Below, piece after piece: positions 15,483-23,501 of a stretch of DNA of 64,000 nucleotides. The translations under genes and the position numbers were made by a program. Source of the DNA: Pseudonocardia sp. DSM 110487 (GTDB lineage: Bacteria > Actinomycetota > Actinomycetes > Mycobacteriales > Pseudonocardiaceae). The DNA lies in NCBI RefSeq assembly GCF_019468565.1, contig NZ_CP080521.1:4588001-4652000 (forward strand), given 5' to 3'. The stretch's first letter is position 1; each line of letters starts with the position of its first letter. The notes under the pieces were generated by a model. It did not search any database. It saw nothing but the letters and a program-made list of their open reading frames with translations, and had not been told where the DNA came from.

Positions 15483-17965
15483 GGGAGCTGGTCCAGTCCG
15501 AGGATCCGGTCCAGCAGGCGGAGGCGGTACACGGCGGTCAGCGCGGCGAACCACAAGGCGAGCGCCGGGAGGACGACGTGGTAGATCGGCGGCGCGGGGC
15601 CGGTCAGCCCGAAGTAGTCCGAGAGCGCGGGGATGAACAGGACCGCGATGAAGGCGGCGATCAGGCCCGCGACCAGGACGGACGGCCGGCGGTCACCGGT
15701 GGGCCGCGTCCACGCGGCGAAGAACCGCGTGGGCGGGGCGAGGAAGAGGATGAGCACGAACGACGCGAATCCGACGAAGGTCGACAGGCCGGTCTGGGCG
15801 CCGATCGTCGCGGCGGCCTCTGCGAAGTCGGTGTCGGTTCCGTAGAGCAGGCCGGTGTACCTCTCGAACTCGCTGATCACTTCTTCCGGGGTCCGCCCGG
15901 TGCTGAAGCCCTCCGAGACGCGCATGTAGAGGTAGGCGTAGACGGCTGTGCCGAACCCAGCCGTCACGATCGCGGCGGGGATGACGAACCGCGCGAGGTT
16001 GCCCAGCAGGTGCCGGTCCGGGCGCACCGGGCGGGCCCACAGGGTGAGGAACAGCGTCGGGACCCCGACCGTGAGCAGGGTCAGCCCGACCTGGGTGGGG
16101 GCGTAGGGGAAGCCGAGCCCGAGCATGGTGACCGCGAGGATCACCAGGCCCTGCGTGGCGACCCGCGCGAGGAACAGGTACATCGACGCCGCGATGCCGG
16201 CGATGATCCGCCTGCCCTCGGCCCTTGCCGGCAGCAGCGCGGCGAACGAGTCGTCGACGAGCACCACGTCGGCGACATCGCGCGTGACGGCGCTCCCGCT
16301 GCGCATCGCCACCCCGACGTGGGCGGCCTTGAGCGCCCTGGCGTCGTTCACCCCATCGCCGATCATCGTGACGTGGTGGCGCCCGCGGCGCAGCGAGGCG
16401 ACGATCCGCTCCTTCTGCTCGGGGGCCACCCGCCCGAACACCGTGGTCCGCGCGACGAGCCGGTCCAGGCCGGCGTCGTCGAGGCCGTCCAGGTCACGGC
16501 CGCTGACCGGCTCCCCCGCAGGGAGACCCGCCTGTGTTGCGAGCGCCGCGACGGTGCGCGGGTCGTCGCCGGAGAGCACCTTGAGCGCCACGCCTTCCTC
16601 GGCGAACCGGCGCACGCTCTTCGCGACGTCGGGACGCAGCTCGTCGGCCAGCGCGACGATCCCGACCGGGTCCAGCGCCGGCAGGGCCGGTCGGCCCGTG
16701 GCATCGCGGAGGCCGGTGGTGGCACGGGCCAGCACCAGCACGCGCAGGCCCAGCGCGGCGCGCTCGGCGACCGCCGCGCCCAGATCCGCGCCGTCGAGGT
16801 GCGGCGCGAGGGCGTCGGGCGCGCCGAGCACCCACGTGCCGTCCGCCGTGACCAGGCCGGACCAGCGCAGGGACGACGCGAACTGCACTTCGTCGCGCAC
16901 CTCCCACGCCTCGCCGGGCAGGCTTCCCGCCAGCGCGGCCGTGGTGAGGTTCGGGGTGGTCACCGAGCGGGCGAAGGACCCGAGGGCGGCAGCGGCGTCG
17001 TGCCCGCCGAGCTGCTCGATCTCCTTCAGCTCCAGGCGTCCGGTGGTGAGCGTGCCCGTCTTGTCCGTGCAGACGACGTCGACGTGGGTGAGCGACTCGA
17101 CGGCGTTGACCTGCTGCACCAGCGCGCCCCGGCGCGCGATCTGTGCCGCGCCTCGGGTGTAGGAGAGCGCGATGAGGAAGAAGAGGCCGTAGGGCACCAG
17201 CCCGGAGAGCACCGCGGTGATCTGCACGACGCGCAGCAGCGAGAACCCCTCCAGCGCGGCCTGGGCGAGGATCGCCCCACTCATCAGCACGACCAATGCC
17301 ATGACCAGCCGCACGACGAAGTCGATCCGCCGCTGCAGCGGGGTCTTGTCGGTGGTCACCCGGCGTGCCTCGGCGGTGAGCCGGCCCGCGTAGCTCGCCG
17401 CGCCGACGTCCCGGGCCTCCTGGTAGCCCTCGCCTGCCACGCAGAGAGTCCCGGAGCGCAGGTCGTCGCCCGGCTCCTTCACCACCGGCTCGGACTCCCC
17501 CGTGAGCAGGGACTCGTCGGCCTCGAGCCGGCCGCCCGGGAGCAGTGGCCCGTCCACGACGATCTGGTCGCCCGCCCGCACGCGCACGACATCGCCGCGT
17601 ACGACCTCGGCCGGCGCCACGGGCACGTCGGCGCCGTCGCGCACCACGAACACCTGTGCCGCGTCGAGCAGCTGCAGCCCGTCGAGCTTCCGCTTCGCCC
17701 CGATCTCCTGCGCCGCACTGATCACCGCGTTGACCAGGCCCAGCCCGACGCTGACGAACGCGTCGTTGTAGCGGCCCATCGCGAGCAGCGCCGCGCCGAT
17801 GACGAAGAGGATCGAGTTGTAGAAGGAGAAGACGTTGGTCCGCAGGATCGTCGCGTAGCTGCGCGACGTGCCGCTGACGGGCGTGTTCGCCTCGCCCGCG
17901 CGACGGCGGGCGGCCGCATCCGCGGAGGTCAGCCCGGGAGGTGCGGCCACGTCCATGGCCGGCAC
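15479..17965 (-). CDS. Cation-transporting P-type ATPase (CtpE-like)
   Basis: An 828-residue membrane pump. The actuator domain has LLTGES at about 153-158. The phosphorylation site is CTDKTGTLTTG with Asp301. The hinge is MIGDGVNDARALKAAHVGVAM. About ten membrane segments are expected. Overall layout resembles mycobacterial CtpE, a Ca2+ transporter. The M4 segment reads SGLVPYGLFF and lacks the PEGL of classical Ca2+ pumps, so specificity is open. Start: GTG at 17965, with an ATG three codons later as alternative. It lies six bases after the DMT exporter stop, so the two are probably cotranscribed. It ends on the CTAG shared with the enolase-superfamily gene. Confidence 0.9.
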   Translation of the reverse strand: MPAMDVAAPPGLTSADAAARRRAGEANTPVSGTSRSYATILRTNVFSFYNSILFVIGAALLAMGRYNDAFVSVGLGLVNAVISAAQEIGAKRKLDGLQLLDAAQVFVVRDGADVPVAPAEVVRGDVVRVRAGDQIVVDGPLLPGGRLEADESLLTGESEPVVKEPGDDLRSGTLCVAGEGYQEARDVGAASYAGRLTAEARRVTTDKTPLQRRIDFVVRLVMALVVLMSGAILAQAALEGFSLLRVVQITAVLSGLVPYGLFFLIALSYTRGAAQIARRGALVQQVNAVESLTHVDVVCTDKTGTLTTGRLELKEIEQLGGHDAAAALGSFARSVTTPNLTTAALAGSLPGEAWEVRDEVQFASSLRWSGLVTADGTWVLGAPDALAPHLDGADLGAAVAERAALGLRVLVLARATTGLRDATGRPALPALDPVGIVALADELRPDVAKSVRRFAEEGVALKVLSGDDPRTVAALATQAGLPAGEPVSGRDLDGLDDAGLDRLVARTTVFGRVAPEQKERIVASLRRGRHHVTMIGDGVNDARALKAAHVGVAMRSGSAVTRDVADVVLVDDSFAALLPARAEGRRIIAGIAASMYLFLARVATQGLVILAVTMLGLGFPYAPTQVGLTLLTVGVPTLFLTLWARPVRPDRHLLGNLARFVIPAAIVTAGFGTAVYAYLYMRVSEGFSTGRTPEEVISEFERYTGLLYGTDTDFAEAAATIGAQTGLSTFVGFASFVLILFLAPPTRFFAAWTRPTGDRRPSVLVAGLIAAFIAVLFIPALSDYFGLTGPAPPIYHVVLPALALWFAALTAVYRLRLLDRILGLDQLP

Positions 17966-17971
17966 AGTAGG

Positions 17972-18832
17972 TCAACGAGCTGTGCGCGACGTGAGGAGTA
18001 CGGCGGCGGTGTTCGCGATGACGACGAGCGCGATGCCGAGCCAGTCGAGTGGAGCGAACGCCTCCCCGAGCAGAACGGCGCCGATGGCGGCGGCGAACAC
18101 GGGGTGGACACTCATGAAGATCCCGAAGAAATGGGCGGGGATCCGGCGCAGCGCCAGCAGGTCGACGGCGAACGGGACGGCCGATGACAGCAGCCCCGCC
18201 GCGGCGGCACAGGCGAGGGCGGCCGGCGACGGCGGGTGCGTGAGGAGGACCCCGATCCCGACCGGCACGTACCCGAGAGCCGAGATCGCGCCGGCGGCGG
18301 CCGTTCCCTCCAGCCCCGGCACCCGCCGCCCAACCGTGCGGTTGAGCAGGATGTACGCCGCCCAGCACCCCGCGGCGAGCAGGGCGAGGCCGACACCGAC
18401 GTAGTCGCTCGACGGCTGCGGCCGCGTGAGGACGACGACCCCGACCGCCGCGAGCGCCACACAGCCCAGCGTGATGTGGCGGCGGGCTCCCGTCACCGCG
18501 ATGACGAGGGGACCGAGGACCTCCAGCGTGACCGCGAGGCCGAGCCCGATGCGGTCGACCGCGGAGTACAGCGAGACGTTCATGACGGCGAACACCCCGG
18601 CGAGCCCGAGCACCGGCCACCACTGCCGCCGCGTGAACGCACCCAGCCGCGGCCGTCCGAGTACCAGCAGCGCGACCCCGGCCACCCACTGGCGCACCGC
18701 CACGACCCCGACGGGCCCGATCGCGTCGAAGGCGAGCGCCCCGACAGCGGCGCCGGTCTGGTTGGACAGCGCGCTGCCGAGGAGCAGTGCGACGCCAGCG
18801 GCCTCCCGCCGCGATCGGATCTCGGTGTCCAT
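17972..18832 (-). CDS. EamA/DMT-family exporter (RhtA-like)
   Basis: A 286-residue inner-membrane protein with about ten transmembrane segments in two EamA repeats (first around 10-130, second around 145-280). Sequences such as LAVTLEVLGPLVIAVTGARR and SSAVPFAVDLLALRRIPAH resemble the threonine/homoserine exporter RhtA. Amino-acid or metabolite efflux is the likely role. The ATG is at 18832. It is transcribed divergently from a LysR gene only 68 bases away, and a palindrome in that gap suggests direct control. It leads into the P-type ATPase gene. Substrate assignment is weak. Confidence 0.88.
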   Translation of the reverse strand: MDTEIRSRREAAGVALLLGSALSNQTGAAVGALAFDAIGPVGVVAVRQWVAGVALLVLGRPRLGAFTRRQWWPVLGLAGVFAVMNVSLYSAVDRIGLGLAVTLEVLGPLVIAVTGARRHITLGCVALAAVGVVVLTRPQPSSDYVGVGLALLAAGCWAAYILLNRTVGRRVPGLEGTAAAGAISALGYVPVGIGVLLTHPPSPAALACAAAAGLLSSAVPFAVDLLALRRIPAHFFGIFMSVHPVFAAAIGAVLLGEAFAPLDWLGIALVVIANTAAVLLTSRTAR

Positions 18833-18856
18833 GTGGCCAGGATGCGTGCCGACAAG

Positions 18857-18871
18857 GCATTCCCAAAATGC
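18857..18871. promoter_or_regulatory. LysR-type binding site candidate
   Basis: GCATT-CCCAA-AATGC is a perfect inverted repeat with 5-bp arms in the 68-bp gap between the divergent exporter and LysR genes. Its A/T-rich core contrasts with the surrounding GC-rich DNA. Confidence 0.5.
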
Positions 18872-18900
18872 ATCTTCCGCTTGGTCGATACGCTGGACGC

Positions 18901-19797
18901 ATGGACGTGGAGCTTCGGCACCTCCGCTGTCTCGTCGCGATCGTCGACGCGGGTGGGTTCACCGGCGCCGCGGCCGAGCTGGGCGTCACGCAGCCGTCCG
19001 TGTCCCGCGCACTGGCCGCCCTGGAGGACGCCCTCGGGGTGCGGGTGCTGCGCCGCACGAGCCGGGAGATCGTGCTCACTGCGGCGGGGGAGCGGGTGCT
19101 GGCCCGGGCTCGGCGGGTGCTCGCGGAGGTCGACGACCTCACCGCCGAGGCGCGCAGCGGCCACACCCGGCTCCGGCTCGGCCATGCCTGGGCGGCGCTC
19201 GGCGAGTACACCGTCGAGCTGCAACGGCGCTGGGCTGCGTCCCACCCGGACGTGTCGCTGCACCTGGTGCGCACCAACTCCCCCACCGGTGGCCTGGCCG
19301 AAGGCGCGTGCGACATCGCCGTGGTGCGGACGCCGTCCGGCCCGGACCGTCTCGATCTCCACCGGTTCGACAGCGCCGTCGTCGGCGTGGAGGCCCGCTA
19401 CTGCGCGCTCGCCGCGGACGATCGCCTCGCCCGGCGCCGGCAGCTGCGCGTCGCCGAGCTCGGCGAGCGGGTCCTCGCGGTGGACCCGCGCACCGGCACC
19501 ACCACCGTGGACCTCTGGCCGCCCGGCAAGCGACCCGATGTGGAGGAGATCCACGACGTCGACGACTGGCTCGCCGTCATCGCGAGCGGCCGCTGCGTCG
19601 GGGTCACGGCGGAGAGCACCATCACCCAGTACCGGCGCCACGGGGTCGTCTTCCGCCGGCTGCGCGACGCGCCCCCGGTTCCGGTGCGGTTGATCTGGTG
19701 GCGCGACGACCCGCACCCGGCGACGACCGACATGGTGGGGTTGCTGGCGGAGCTTTACCGGAGGCGGGTTCGTACGAGCGGCCCTTTCGTTCAATAG
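18901..19797 (+). CDS. LysR-family transcriptional regulator
   Basis: A 298-residue regulator. The N-terminal helix-turn-helix covers residues 2-60 (FTGAAAELGVTQPSVSRAL, VLRRTSREIVLTAAG). A substrate-binding domain follows (VSLHLVRTNSPTGGLAEG, CDIAVVRTP). The ATG at 18901 starts directly at the conserved ELRHLRCLVAI segment; longer upstream frames would overlap the operator region. Divergent orientation to the RhtA-like exporter makes that gene, with the P-type ATPase behind it, the likely target. The inducer is unknown. About 200 bp without a gene follow it; I see no convincing terminator there. Confidence 0.92.
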   Translation: MDVELRHLRCLVAIVDAGGFTGAAAELGVTQPSVSRALAALEDALGVRVLRRTSREIVLTAAGERVLARARRVLAEVDDLTAEARSGHTRLRLGHAWAALGEYTVELQRRWAASHPDVSLHLVRTNSPTGGLAEGACDIAVVRTPSGPDRLDLHRFDSAVVGVEARYCALAADDRLARRRQLRVAELGERVLAVDPRTGTTTVDLWPPGKRPDVEEIHDVDDWLAVIASGRCVGVTAESTITQYRRHGVVFRRLRDAPPVPVRLIWWRDDPHPATTDMVGLLAELYRRRVRTSGPFVQ

Positions 19798-19963
19798 GAT
19801 TGGGCGAACGGCACCGTTGCTCGTACCGCGCCCCGCCACCCGGGCATCCGCCGACGAGGCAACGGCGGCCCGGCCAGCGCGCCGCGGCCGATCGTCCCCA
19901 CCGCTCGGTGACGAGGCGCCCTGCATAGATGCGGTTGATGCCATCCATCCCGACTATCTGTTT

Positions 19964-19980
19964 CCGGTCCGCCCGACCGG
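19964..19980. promoter_or_regulatory. Inverted repeat upstream of the Rieske operon
   Basis: CCGGTC-CGCCC-GACCGG (6-bp perfect arms, 5-bp spacer) lies 18 bases before the Rieske ATG. It sits between a TTTCCG and a TACCGT that could be -35 and -10 boxes. If that -10 is right, the mRNA would be nearly leaderless. This is weak evidence only. Confidence 0.3.
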
Positions 19981-19997
19981 TTCCTACCGTGCGATAC

Positions 19998-20477
19998 ATG
20001 CGCATCGTGGTGTGTCGGCTCGACGAGTTCCCGCCGGGTGAGCGACGCGTCGTGCAGGCGGGGCGTCGTTCGATCGGGGTGTTCCGGGTGGGGGACCGGT
20101 TCTACGCGATCAACAACTACTGCCCCCACCAGGGCGGGCCGCTGTGCCTGGGGCGGACGAAGCCGTGGGTGAGCTCATCGGGGCCGGGGGAGTTCGTGCT
20201 CGCGGAGGACGACGCGCTGGTCGCGTGCCCGTGGCACGGGTGGGAGTACGACCTCGCCACCGGCCAGTCCTTCCTCGGTCCCGGTGAGCCGCCGGTCCGC
20301 ACGTACGAGGTGTCCGTCGAGGCGGAGACGGCGGCGCCACGGGGCGGACGGATGCCTGGGCCGTATGTGGCCGACACGTTCGCGGTGCACGTGGAGGACG
20401 CCTACGTCGTGGTCGAGACGACCCCCCGCCCGGCCGCGAAGGCGCCGGGCGTCCGAGCTGCTGGAGGTGCGCAATGA
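19998..20477 (+). CDS. Rieske [2Fe-2S] protein with widened ligand spacing
   Basis: A 159-residue soluble iron-sulfur protein. The cluster ligands are CPHQGG (Cys42, His44) and CPWHGW (Cys77, His80). The 32 residues between the motifs exceed the roughly 16 seen in standard Rieske ferredoxins; the insert LGRTKPWVSSSGPGEFVLAE accounts for it. The ATG at 19998 has no ribosome site, and an in-frame ATG 69 bases upstream would add an unlikely N-terminus. Leaderless translation is possible. It opens a five-gene overlapping operon with two amidohydrolases, a dehalogenase-like hydrolase and a LysR regulator. No oxygenase alpha subunit is present, so it may donate electrons to an oxygenase encoded elsewhere or play a structural role. 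Confidence 0.85.
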   Translation: MRIVVCRLDEFPPGERRVVQAGRRSIGVFRVGDRFYAINNYCPHQGGPLCLGRTKPWVSSSGPGEFVLAEDDALVACPWHGWEYDLATGQSFLGPGEPPVRTYEVSVEAETAAPRGGRMPGPYVADTFAVHVEDAYVVVETTPRPAAKAPGVRAAGGAQ

Positions 20478-21592
20478 CAAGAATGGCCACGACGAGCACG
20501 CTGCCGAGGGAACAGGCCGCCGGTCCTCGGACCGGCCACACGATCGTCGACTCCGACATCCACCCGCACGCGCTGCCGCGCCACATCCTTCCGCGGCTGT
20601 CGGCGCAGCACCGCAGGCGGTTCGAGATGTTCGGCAGCCGCGTACCGGGCCCGCCGGAGATCTACCCGCGCGTGCGCAACTCCGGGTTCCGGCTCGATTC
20701 CTGGCCAGAGGGCGGGTTCCCGGGCAGCGATCTGCAGATGACGCGCGACCAGCTGCTCGACGAGTTCGAGATCGACCACGGCGTCCTGATCCCGCTGCAG
20801 GGGCACAGCTGGGGCGTGGAGCAACCCGAGTACGCCGCGGCGCTGTGCGGGGCGCTGAACGACTGGATCGTCGAGGAGTGGCTCGACCGGGAGCCGCGGC
20901 TGCGCAGCTCCATCGCCGTCTCGATCGAGACGCCCGAACTCGCCGCCGAGGAGATCGCCCGTCGTGCGGGCGACCCGCGGTTCGTACAGGTGCTGCTGTC
21001 CACAGGCGGCGAGTCCGGCTTCGGCGTGCGCCGCTACTGGCCGATCTACAAGGCGGCCGCCGAGGCGGGCCTTCCGATCGCGGCGCACACCGGCGGGCTC
21101 GAGCAGCACCGGGGCGCGGGTTGGCCATCGTTCTACCTCGAAGAACACGTGTGGAACGGCAACACGATGGCCTCGCTCCTGATGAGCATGCTCTGCGAGG
21201 GCGTGTTCACCGAGTTCCCGACGCTGCAGGTGGTCTGCGTGGAGGGCGGGATCGCATGGGCGGGCCCGCTGATGTGGGCGCTGGACGAGGCGTGGCCGAA
21301 GCTGCGGGAGGACGTCCCGCAGCTGACTCGGCCGCCGTCGGAGTACATCCGTGAGCACGTGTGGTTCACGACCCAGCCCGTCGAGGAGCCGGACGATCCG
21401 GCGCACCTGGAGATCGCGCTGCGGCACATCGGGATGAACGACCGGATCCTGTTCGCCTCCGACTACCCGCACTGGGACTTCGACTCTCCCCGGCAGGCGC
21501 CGAAGCTGTTCCCGGCCGCGCTGCGGCGCGACATCATGGGCTCGAACGCCTGCCGCCTCTATGCGCTGCCCGAGCGGGAGGTGGCGGCGTGA
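20474..21592 (+). CDS. Amidohydrolase family protein (Amidohydro_2, ACMSD-like)
   Basis: A 372-residue TIM-barrel metal-dependent hydrolase or decarboxylase. Family features are the N-terminal IVDSDIHPHAL metal site, LPIAAHTGGLEQH (His on a central strand), VCVEGGIAWAGPL, and ILFASDYPHWDFDSP with the conserved Asp and His near the C-terminus. The ATG at 20474 overlaps the Rieske stop (ATGA); a second Met three codons in is possible. Members next to Rieske proteins are often nonhydrolytic decarboxylases or ring-cleavage hydrolases. It is paired with a second, diverged amidohydrolase immediately downstream. The substrate is unknown. Confidence 0.88.
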   Translation: MTRMATTSTLPREQAAGPRTGHTIVDSDIHPHALPRHILPRLSAQHRRRFEMFGSRVPGPPEIYPRVRNSGFRLDSWPEGGFPGSDLQMTRDQLLDEFEIDHGVLIPLQGHSWGVEQPEYAAALCGALNDWIVEEWLDREPRLRSSIAVSIETPELAAEEIARRAGDPRFVQVLLSTGGESGFGVRRYWPIYKAAAEAGLPIAAHTGGLEQHRGAGWPSFYLEEHVWNGNTMASLLMSMLCEGVFTEFPTLQVVCVEGGIAWAGPLMWALDEAWPKLREDVPQLTRPPSEYIREHVWFTTQPVEEPDDPAHLEIALRHIGMNDRILFASDYPHWDFDSPRQAPKLFPAALRRDIMGSNACRLYALPEREVAA

Positions 21593-22629
21593 CCGCCGTG
21601 CAGACCGCCGTGGTCGACACGGACGTGCACTGCTCGCCGAAGGCGCTGTCCGACTTCTCGCCGTACCTCGACGGCTACTGGCGCGGCTACATCACCGACG
21701 GCGGGCTCGCGCTGTCTCCGACGCAGGGCGGGGCCTACCCGCAGGCGGCGCCCACCAGCGGCAGTTCGGCTGCGACGTCGGTGGAGCAGTTGCGCGAAGG
21801 GTTCCTGGACGTCGCCGGGCCGCAGCTCGCCGTCCTGAACTGCACCACGTCGTTCCACTGCAACCGCAACCCGTACTACGAGGCGGCGCTGTGCCGGGCG
21901 GTCAACGACTGGCTGGTGGCCGAGTGGCTGGAGCGCGACGACCGGCTGCGCGCCAGCATGGTCGTGCCCACGTTGGACACGGCCGCGGCGGTGGCCGAGA
22001 TCGAGCGGATCGGCGAGCACCCGCGGATCGTGCAGGTGCTGCTGCCGGTGCGCACCGACGCCCCGTGGGGGAACGTGCGGCACCGGCCGCTGCTGCGGGC
22101 CGCGGCCGAGCGCGGGCTCGTCGTCGGGCTGCACGCGTGGGGCCGCATCGGCAATGCCCCGACGTCGAGCGGGATGACCCACACCTACCTCGAGGACTAC
22201 CTCGCCAACTCGCAGATCATCGTGCAGGCCCAGGTGACGAGCCTGATCACCGAGGGCGTGTTCGCGCAGCTGCCGGACCTGCGGGTCACGTTGCTGGAGT
22301 GCGGGTTCTCCTGGCTGCCCACCCTGCTGTGGCGGTTCGACAAGGACTGGAAGGGCGTCTGGCGCGAGGTCCCCTGGCTGGACGCCAAGCCGTCGGAGAC
22401 CGCGCGTCGGCACCTGCGCCTCACCACGGCCCCGGCCCACCTGCCGCGCGACCCCGGCCAGGTGCGGGAGGCCCTCGACCTGCTCGACGCGGGCTTGATG
22501 CTGCTCTACGCGAGCGACCATCCGCACGACCACGGGTCCGGCGGCGAGCGGCTGCTCGCGGCGCTGACCGACGAGGAGCGCGAACGCGTGCTGGGCGGCA
22601 ACGCCGCCGACTGGTACGCCCTCGGCTGA
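21589..22629 (+). CDS. Amidohydrolase family protein, second copy
   Basis: A 346-residue relative of the preceding protein. It shows VVDTDVHCSPKAL at the N-terminus, LVVGLHAWGRIGN in the middle, VTLLECGFSWLPTLLWRFDK, and LLYASDHPHDHGSGG near the end. The DVHCS in place of a full HxH and Trp near the central His suggest a metal site different from its neighbour. The GTG start at 21589 overlaps the previous stop (GTGA). Two adjacent amidohydrolases may act in sequence or as subunits of one complex; the latter is inference. The substrate is unknown. Confidence 0.87.
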   Translation: MTAVQTAVVDTDVHCSPKALSDFSPYLDGYWRGYITDGGLALSPTQGGAYPQAAPTSGSSAATSVEQLREGFLDVAGPQLAVLNCTTSFHCNRNPYYEAALCRAVNDWLVAEWLERDDRLRASMVVPTLDTAAAVAEIERIGEHPRIVQVLLPVRTDAPWGNVRHRPLLRAAAERGLVVGLHAWGRIGNAPTSSGMTHTYLEDYLANSQIIVQAQVTSLITEGVFAQLPDLRVTLLECGFSWLPTLLWRFDKDWKGVWREVPWLDAKPSETARRHLRLTTAPAHLPRDPGQVREALDLLDAGLMLLYASDHPHDHGSGGERLLAALTDEERERVLGGNAADWYALG

Positions 22630-23501
22630 TGCTGGAGGGCTTCGCAACCGTCGACGTCCCGGTGCCGAGCGGTGCGCGGATCCGGGTGCGCACCGCCGGC
22701 ACCGGGCCGCCGGTGGTGCTGCTGCACGGCTACCCGCAGACGTCGGCGATGTGGCACCTGGTCGCGCCCGAGCTGGCCCGCGAGCACACGGTGGTGCTCG
22801 CCGACCTGCCGGGGTACGGCCACAGCGTCGCGCCGCCGGACGCCCCCGTCGAGGCGTTCGGGAAGCGCGCGATGGCCGCTGCGATCGTGTCGGCCATGGC
22901 CGAGCTGGGGTTCGACCGGTTCGCCGTGGTCGGGCACGACCGCGGCGCCCGGTGCGCCTACCGGCTGGCGCTGGATCACCAGGACGTCGTGACCGCGCTC
23001 TGCGTGCTCGACATCCTGCCGACGGCGGACGTGTTCGCCAGGGTCGATGCGGCGTTCGCCCGGGGCGCATGGCACTGGTTCTTCCTGGCCCAGCCCGGAG
23101 ACCTGCCGGAGCGGTTGATCGCCGCCGACCCGGACGCGTTCTTCCTCCGCGGCGCCACGCCGTTCGCCCCGGAGGCAGTGGCTGCCTACCGGGCGGCCTG
23201 GTCGCGTCCCGACGTCGTGCGCGCGATGTGCCAGGACTACCGGGCCGGTGCCACCGTGGACGTCGCCGACGACGAGGCCGACCGCGGAAGGCGCACGATC
23301 GGCTGCCCGACGCTCGTGCTGTGGGGGAGCGGCGGCCCGCTCGGGCGCGAGCCGGACGTCCTGGGAACGTGGCGGGCGTGGGCGCCCGCGGCCGCGGGGC
23401 ACGAGCTGACGTGCGGGCACTACGTCGCGGAGGAGCGCCCGGCCGAGACGATCGTCGCGGTGCGGGAGCTACTGGCGGGTTCCATACTGGGTCGGTGGTG
23501 A
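22629..23501 (+). CDS. Haloacetate (fluoroacetate) dehalogenase-like alpha/beta hydrolase
   Basis: A 290-residue alpha/beta hydrolase closely following the fluoroacetate dehalogenase pattern, in which an Asp nucleophile displaces halide from a 2-haloacid. VGHDRGAR supplies Asp104 with Arg105 and Arg108 for the carboxylate. LDILPT supplies Asp128. AWHWFF supplies His149 and Trp150 of the halide pocket, and CQDYRAG the Tyr. CGHYVAEE supplies the catalytic His264. The first four positions carry the same numbers as the characterised Burkholderia enzyme, as I remember it. The ATG at 22629 overlaps the previous stop (TGATG). Its place with amidohydrolases and Rieske protein suggests degradation of a halogenated or ester-like acid. 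Epoxide hydrolase activity is a less likely alternative. Confidence 0.85.
   Translation: MLEGFATVDVPVPSGARIRVRTAGTGPPVVLLHGYPQTSAMWHLVAPELAREHTVVLADLPGYGHSVAPPDAPVEAFGKRAMAAAIVSAMAELGFDRFAVVGHDRGARCAYRLALDHQDVVTALCVLDILPTADVFARVDAAFARGAWHWFFLAQPGDLPERLIAADPDAFFLRGATPFAPEAVAAYRAAWSRPDVVRAMCQDYRAGATVDVADDEADRGRRTIGCPTLVLWGSGGPLGREPDVLGTWRAWAPAAAGHELTCGHYVAEERPAETIVAVRELLAGSILGRW

Noticed and set aside
14660..18187. An 1175-residue plus-strand open frame opposite the P-type ATPase
   Set aside because: Its composition is Arg/Gly/Ala/Asp-rich without any family motif, and it runs antisense to a clear P-type ATPase with DKTGT and GDGVND. It is a high-GC artefact.
19798..19997. Terminator after the LysR gene
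   Set aside because: The best inverted repeat, AACGG-CA-CCGTT, leaves a 2-base loop that cannot form a stable hairpin, and no other stem is convincing.
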